Shown piece by piece: positions 60,293 through 64,000 of a stretch of DNA of 64,000 nucleotides; positions within the stretch are counted from its first letter, which is position 1; the number at the start of each line of letters is the position of its first letter. Origin of the DNA: Prescottella sp. R16 (lineage in GTDB: Bacteria > Actinomycetota > Actinomycetes > Mycobacteriales > Mycobacteriaceae); NCBI RefSeq assembly GCF_030656875.1, contig NZ_CP130943.1, positions 4,030,001 to 4,094,000 of the forward strand, given 5' to 3'. Under the pieces are notes generated by a model. That model made no database searches. It worked only from the letters and a program-made list of their open reading frames with translations, and was not told the DNA's origin. The translations under genes were made by a program, and so were the position numbers.

Positions 60293-62458
60293 CTACGACC
60301 CGGGCAACGACATCGGCAGCCCCGCCGAACCGCTCGCCGGCGGCTGCGGTAGCAGCGTCAGGTCTCCGGTCGCGGCCACCTCGACAGGTTCCTGGCCGAC
60401 GCTCTCCGCACCGTTCTCGATGTGTCCCATCCAGCGGCGACGGTACGCCGGGTCCTCGCCGAGGACGAGCGTCGCGTCGTACCACCCCTGCTGCGACGGA
60501 ACCGTCCACGTCCGGGTGGCACCCGGCGCCAGTGATGCCGAGTTCCCGGCCGACTCGGCTGTGACAATGACGGTGCCGCGGTTGACCACGGACACCCGCA
60601 CCGTCCGAGCTGCCGCGTCGATCGTCGTGTCCACCTGGACGTCCGCCCCGGGTCCGGTCGTCGATCCCGCGAACTCGCGACGGAAACCGTTGGGGCCGAT
60701 CATCGTCAGGTCGTAGCGCTCCCCCGGCACCGGAACCGTATCGAACCGCTCGCCGAGCACGTCGTAGTGCCGGGGCAGCTCGAATTCGTCCGCGTACGGG
60801 TACAGCGCCAGATGGGCACTCTCGGTGCCCGTGTTGCGCATCCGGACCGACACCGTCCGCGTTCCGGCGTCGAACACTGCGTCCGCGTCGGGCTGATACG
60901 GCAGCGCACGGGCCGGACGGGTTCCCTTCTCCTGCACCGGCATCCTCTGCTGCTGCGGCGGTGCCGGTTTCCAGCGCGGGGTGAGCGACGGCGCCGGCGG
61001 CGGTGGGGTGAGCGGCGGCCGGGCTCGTGGGGTGTCGAAGTCGAACGCCGAGGTCAGGTCGCCGGCGACGGTGCGCCGCCACCCGCTGATCTCCGGCTGC
61101 GTGAACCCGAACCGCTTCTCGAGGAACTGGGTGATCGACGTGTGGTCGAACACCTGCGAGCACACGTATCCGCCGACGGTCCACGGTGAGATCACCGTCA
61201 TCGGTACCCGCGGCCCGAGGCCCAGTGGCTCGTCGCCCACCCACTCGTCGGTGACGTCCCACGGCGGGAGCGGCGGGGGCACGTGGTCCCAGTAGCCGTC
61301 GTTCTCGTCGAAGTTGAGGAAGATCGCTGTCCGCGACCAGGTTTCGGGGTCGGAGGCGATCGCGTCGAGCACCTTGTAGACCAGCGTGGCGCTCGACGCG
61401 GGCGACGACGTCATCGGGTGTTCGCAGTCCACAGCGGACGGCACCAGGTACGACACCTGCGGCAGCGTGCCGGCCTCGACGTCGGCGCGGAACACGTCGG
61501 CGAGGGTGCCGGGGCGTGCGCGGTGCAGTGCCCGGTCGTACAGCCGGCGGTCGGCGACGTCGAGCCTGGCGACGCCCTCGTCGAGGCAGCGCAGAATCGT
61601 GTCCTGGGCGCCGGCGGGTAGCAGCGGCAGTGCCGCGTACAGCGCTGCGAGCGTGGGGAACTGGTACGGCACCAGCACGGGGTGACCGAGCAGTGCGTGC
61701 ACGATCTCCTTGAATCGGACGAAGTATTCGAGGTTGTTGTCGGTGAAGTTGTCCCACTCCTGATAGGTCCGCCAGCTCACCCCGGCCGTCTCGAGTCGTT
61801 CGGGAACGGTGGTCCAGGTGTAGCCGCCGTGCCACGGCATGTACGAGTCGTTGGTGACCGCGCGGAAACCGTCGGCTTCGAATCCGGTGTATCCGCTGAT
61901 CCAGTAGTTGCGGTTGGGTGCGGTCGAGGTGGGCACCGAGCAGTGGTAGGCGTCGCACACCGTGAACGATTCGGCGAGCTCGAACTGGAACGGGATGTCG
62001 AACCGGTCGTAGTGCGCCATGGTGGCGGCGGTCTTGGCGGGGATCCAGCCGTCGTGCCAGCCACCCGCGACGGCGGCCTGCCCACCGGCCCACTCGTGGT
62101 CGAGGGCGTCGACGTTCTGGGTGTCCATCCGCTGCGCGTCCGCGGCGTCCCGGATCGGGTACGGCACCACGACGGAGTCCCGGTCGGGCTGCTCGTACAC
62201 GGTTCGTCCCGTCCGTAGCGTCAGCGCGTTGGGGTCGCCGAAGCCACGCACGCCCCGCAGGGTGCCGAAGTAGTGGTCGAAGGCGCGGTTCTCCTGCATC
62301 AGCAGCACCACGTGGTCGATCGACTCCAGCCCACCCGGCGGCACCGGCGCGGCGAGGGCGGCCTGCAGCGACGGCGGCAGGAGCGATCCCACCGTGGCAG
62401 CGCCGACAGCACCGGCCCCCAGTGCCATGAATCGCCTGCGGGACATCTCGAACGTCAC
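60293..62458 (-). CDS. Phosphocholine-type phospholipase C, Tat-exported
   Basis: 721 residues from GTG 62458 with GGGAGG upstream. The twin-arginine signal SRRRFMALGAGAVGAATVG leads into a phosphoesterase domain with the family opening DHVVLLMQENRAFDHYFGTLRGVRGF. NFDENDGYWDHVPPP and TVISPW are further blocks. Two C-terminal DUF756-type beta domains follow from about residue 500 (ADAVFDAGTRTVSVRMRNTGTESAHLALYPY). This is the mycobacterial PlcA-C / Pseudomonas PlcN/PlcH group, which hydrolyses phosphatidylcholine-like lipids outside the cell. Full length. No partner genes are adjacent, so it is probably monocistronic. Confidence 0.9.
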   Translation of the reverse strand: MTFEMSRRRFMALGAGAVGAATVGSLLPPSLQAALAAPVPPGGLESIDHVVLLMQENRAFDHYFGTLRGVRGFGDPNALTLRTGRTVYEQPDRDSVVVPYPIRDAADAQRMDTQNVDALDHEWAGGQAAVAGGWHDGWIPAKTAATMAHYDRFDIPFQFELAESFTVCDAYHCSVPTSTAPNRNYWISGYTGFEADGFRAVTNDSYMPWHGGYTWTTVPERLETAGVSWRTYQEWDNFTDNNLEYFVRFKEIVHALLGHPVLVPYQFPTLAALYAALPLLPAGAQDTILRCLDEGVARLDVADRRLYDRALHRARPGTLADVFRADVEAGTLPQVSYLVPSAVDCEHPMTSSPASSATLVYKVLDAIASDPETWSRTAIFLNFDENDGYWDHVPPPLPPWDVTDEWVGDEPLGLGPRVPMTVISPWTVGGYVCSQVFDHTSITQFLEKRFGFTQPEISGWRRTVAGDLTSAFDFDTPRARPPLTPPPPAPSLTPRWKPAPPQQQRMPVQEKGTRPARALPYQPDADAVFDAGTRTVSVRMRNTGTESAHLALYPYADEFELPRHYDVLGERFDTVPVPGERYDLTMIGPNGFRREFAGSTTGPGADVQVDTTIDAAARTVRVSVVNRGTVIVTAESAGNSASLAPGATRTWTVPSQQGWYDATLVLGEDPAYRRRWMGHIENGAESVGQEPVEVAATGDLTLLPQPPASGSAGLPMSLPGS

Positions 62459-62634
62459 GTCTGAACCTCCCGAAGAACCGAAATGCGACACGGTTGGCCG
62501 GAGGCTATCGAAGGTGCGGGTGTCCGGAGGCGAATTCGGTCGCCTACCCGCGATGAGATTCGGGAGCGGGCCAGGTCTGTACGGCTGAGACTCCACGCGT
62601 CCGGCGAGGAGCAGCCGCAGAACGGGAGCCCACC

Positions 62635-63066
62635 ATGACCGCCGCGATCCCCCACATCCGCACCGCCCCGAGCACGGCAACCGTATCGTTACGGGCCCGC
62701 ATCGCCGGCCTCGTCGTCACCGGCCTGGTGGTGGCGTTCCTGCTGTTCGACGCCGTCATCCACCTCGCGAACATCCAGCCGGTGAAGGACTCGATGACCG
62801 AGTACGGCTTCCCCGACTACGCGCCCTACGTCATGGGCGTGGTCATGCTGGTGTGCCTGGCGCTGTACCTGGTGCCGGTCACGTCGATCCTCGGTGCCGT
62901 GCTGCTCACCGGCTATCTGGGCGGCGCGGTCGCGTGCAACATCCTCACCGAGCAGCCGCTGCTGTCGACGATCCTGTCCCCGGTGTACGTCGGCATCCTC
63001 GTGTGGGGCGGGCTGTATCTGCGTGACGCGCGGGTCCGCGCGATCGTGCCGCTCGTCCGCGGCTGA
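62635..63066 (+). CDS. Small four-helix membrane protein (DoxX-like)
   Basis: 143 residues with four hydrophobic helices (about 24-44, 65-82, 84-103, 110-127). The pattern LFDAVIHLANIQPVKDSMTEYGFPDYAPYVMGVVMLVCLALYLVPVTSILGAVLLTGYLGGAVACNI resembles DoxX-like proteins of the SURF4/DoxX superfamily. DoxX proteins are linked to redox or quinone functions in some bacteria, but the role here is unknown. It lies divergent from the phospholipase gene. The ATG at 62635 is preceded by GGGAGCCC. Confidence 0.65.
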   Translation: MTAAIPHIRTAPSTATVSLRARIAGLVVTGLVVAFLLFDAVIHLANIQPVKDSMTEYGFPDYAPYVMGVVMLVCLALYLVPVTSILGAVLLTGYLGGAVACNILTEQPLLSTILSPVYVGILVWGGLYLRDARVRAIVPLVRG

Positions 63067-63148
63067 TCCGGCCGGGCCGGTCGTTCCACAGGCCCGGCCC
63101 GCCGCACGCGGACGAGAACTGTCGGTCGGACTCGATACGGTCGCCGCC

Positions 63149-63517
63149 ATGACGACTCCCGACGACTTCGCCGGCCTCGACCCCGTTCACCTCGTGCACG
63201 GCAGCAGCAGCTCGAGCATCATCTACTCGCCGGGCGGTCCGGAGTACCACCGGCACCGCCCGGCGCTCGACGCCCACGGCATCGAGGGATCCGGGTACGA
63301 GTTCACCGGGGCGCTGCGTGCGGTCCTGGCCGACGAGGCACCGGACACGCTCGCCGCGGTCGGTTTCGATCCCGAGGCCGGCATGGTCAGCGTCTACGGC
63401 GACGATCTCGCCGCCCTGCTCGTCGCCGCGATGTCCCTGCAACGCATCGTGCTGGACGCCGACGCGTTGAACGCCGCGCTCACGCGGGCAACGGAACTCG
63501 GTATCGCCGAGGACTAG
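63149..63517 (+). CDS. Immunity-protein-51-like small protein
   Basis: 122 residues, acidic, cytosolic. GIEGSGYEFTGALRAVLADE and especially VGFDPEAGMVSVYGDDLAALLVAAMSLQRIV recall the Imm51 family found beside polymorphic toxins. No toxin gene, WXG100 or RHS-type gene is next to it, so here it would be an orphan immunity gene or a relative used for something else. No clear ribosome site is seen before ATG 63149. The family call relies on one remembered motif and is tentative. Confidence 0.45.
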   Translation: MTTPDDFAGLDPVHLVHGSSSSSIIYSPGGPEYHRHRPALDAHGIEGSGYEFTGALRAVLADEAPDTLAAVGFDPEAGMVSVYGDDLAALLVAAMSLQRIVLDADALNAALTRATELGIAED

Positions 63518-63543
63518 GGAACGCCCGCTCCGACGCGTGCCGC

Positions 63544-64000
63544 TCAGATCGCGTTGGCGCGGGCGATCTCACCGAAGACGGCGGCACTCGGACGCGGAAT
63601 GCGTTCCTGTGTAGCACGATCCACCTCATGGAGACCGAAGTGGCTGGTGTATCCCTTGAACCATTCCCAGTTGTCGGTGAGGCACCAATGGATGTAGCCG
63701 CGGACGTCGACACCGTCGGCGATGGCGTCGACGAGCCCGTCGAGTGAGTTGCGCAGGAACCAGATTCGCAGTTCGTCGCGGTCGGTGGTCAGATCCGCTC
63801 CGTGTTCGGTGACGAGGATCGGTTTGCCGGTGATCTCCGCTGCCTCTCGCACCGTCGCTCCCAGGGTGCTCGGCACCATCGGCAGCATGTTGTCCATGAC
63901 GTGTTCCCCGCCGTGCAGGCGGCCGGTCTCGTCGTAGCTGATCCGCCCGTAGTTCTGGACGCCGACGAAGTCACCGATGCTGCCGGCGTCACGCAACCAT
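63544..64000 (-). CDS. GH1 beta-glucosidase-like protein, N-terminal part outside window
   Basis: The C-terminal 151 residues of a leftward gene that is still open at base 64000. The catalytic nucleophile region is KPILVTEHGAD (TENG-type motif with E). The aglycone/glycone site follows as HWCLTDNWEWFKGYTSHFGLHEVD, the standard C-terminal GH1 pattern (W, E, W, F residues binding glucose). It would hydrolyse beta-glucosides or related sugars; specificity depends on the missing part. TEHG instead of TENG is seen in some divergent GH1 members. Confidence 0.82.
   Translation of the reverse strand, partial: WLRDAGSIGDFVGVQNYGRISYDETGRLHGGEHVMDNMLPMVPSTLGATVREAAEITGKPILVTEHGADLTTDRDELRIWFLRNSLDGLVDAIADGVDVRGYIHWCLTDNWEWFKGYTSHFGLHEVDRATQERIPRPSAAVFGEIARANAI

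Noticed and set aside
1..64000. CRISPR array, tRNA or rRNA gene, insertion sequence, prophage, defence system
   Set aside because: I looked for regularly spaced repeats, cloverleaf segments, transposase or integrase motifs and restriction or toxin-antitoxin pairs, and saw none beyond the single Imm51-like gene.

Overview
The window is very GC-rich actinobacterial DNA from a mycolic-acid-containing organism, most probably Rhodococcus or a close relative (Nocardia and Gordonia are possible). The evidence is gene content. It carries the trehalose-monomycolate flippase MmpL3, its partner PgfA (DUF3068), the arabinofuranosyltransferase AftD, a WhiB3-type regulator and the FadE5/FadA2/FabG4/HtdX lipid genes. 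From memory, the backbone follows Mycobacterium tuberculosis Rv0244c back to Rv0205 in the same relative order, with lineage-specific insertions. I saw no rRNA, tRNA, CRISPR array, insertion sequence, prophage or biosynthetic gene cluster.

Layout. 1-6.4 kb: a YhgE/Pip-type membrane protein cut by the window edge, a secreted HNH nuclease, an aldo/keto reductase, FabH, a DUF4185 protein (probable arabinan hydrolase) and a SnoaL-like protein. 6.4-16.9 kb: a lipid-degradation block of a methyltransferase, fadE5, a VanW-domain protein, divergent fadA2 and fabG4-htdX, a MerR regulator, whiB3 and a TetR regulator. One palindromic operator motif links the TetR gene to the fadA2/fabG4 promoter and, in weaker form, to fadE5. 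16.9-21.5 kb: PhoD-like phosphatase, LpqI glycosidase, universal stress protein and isochorismate synthase. 21.5-36.2 kb: envelope-building genes (DUF2613, aftD, acyltransferase, pgfA, flippase-like protein, large membrane protein, GT4 glycosyltransferase, methyltransferase), then a ROK kinase and an aldehyde dehydrogenase preceded by an exact KstR-type box. 36.2-43.6 kb: ion transporters (CDF and KimA-like), an unknown secreted protein, cysE and cysK, and a lone EccA-like AAA+ ATPase. 43.6-54.4 kb: PEP carboxykinase, a coupled operon of a small GTPase, a degenerate-GTPase membrane protein and a DxDGD-repeat protein, then trmB, a NYN-domain gene and mmpL3, followed by a DUF1707 protein and an AI-2E-family transporter. 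54.4-64 kb: a membrane adenylate cyclase coupled to a UPF0104 membrane protein, a GntR regulator, leuA with a leucine-rich leader peptide, YceI, a phospholipase C, a small membrane protein, an Imm51-like protein and a partial GH1 glycosidase.

The most useful unexplained signals are non-coding. They are the shared TetR operator, a KstR box, a GntR/FadR box over the -35 of leuA, the leuA leader peptide, and three families of near-perfect intergenic palindromes (15.4/43.6 kb, 28.5 kb, 39.2/40.0 kb). Two of these families run into stop codons of neighbouring genes. Similarity statements rest on recalled family motifs and gene order, since no database search could be run.
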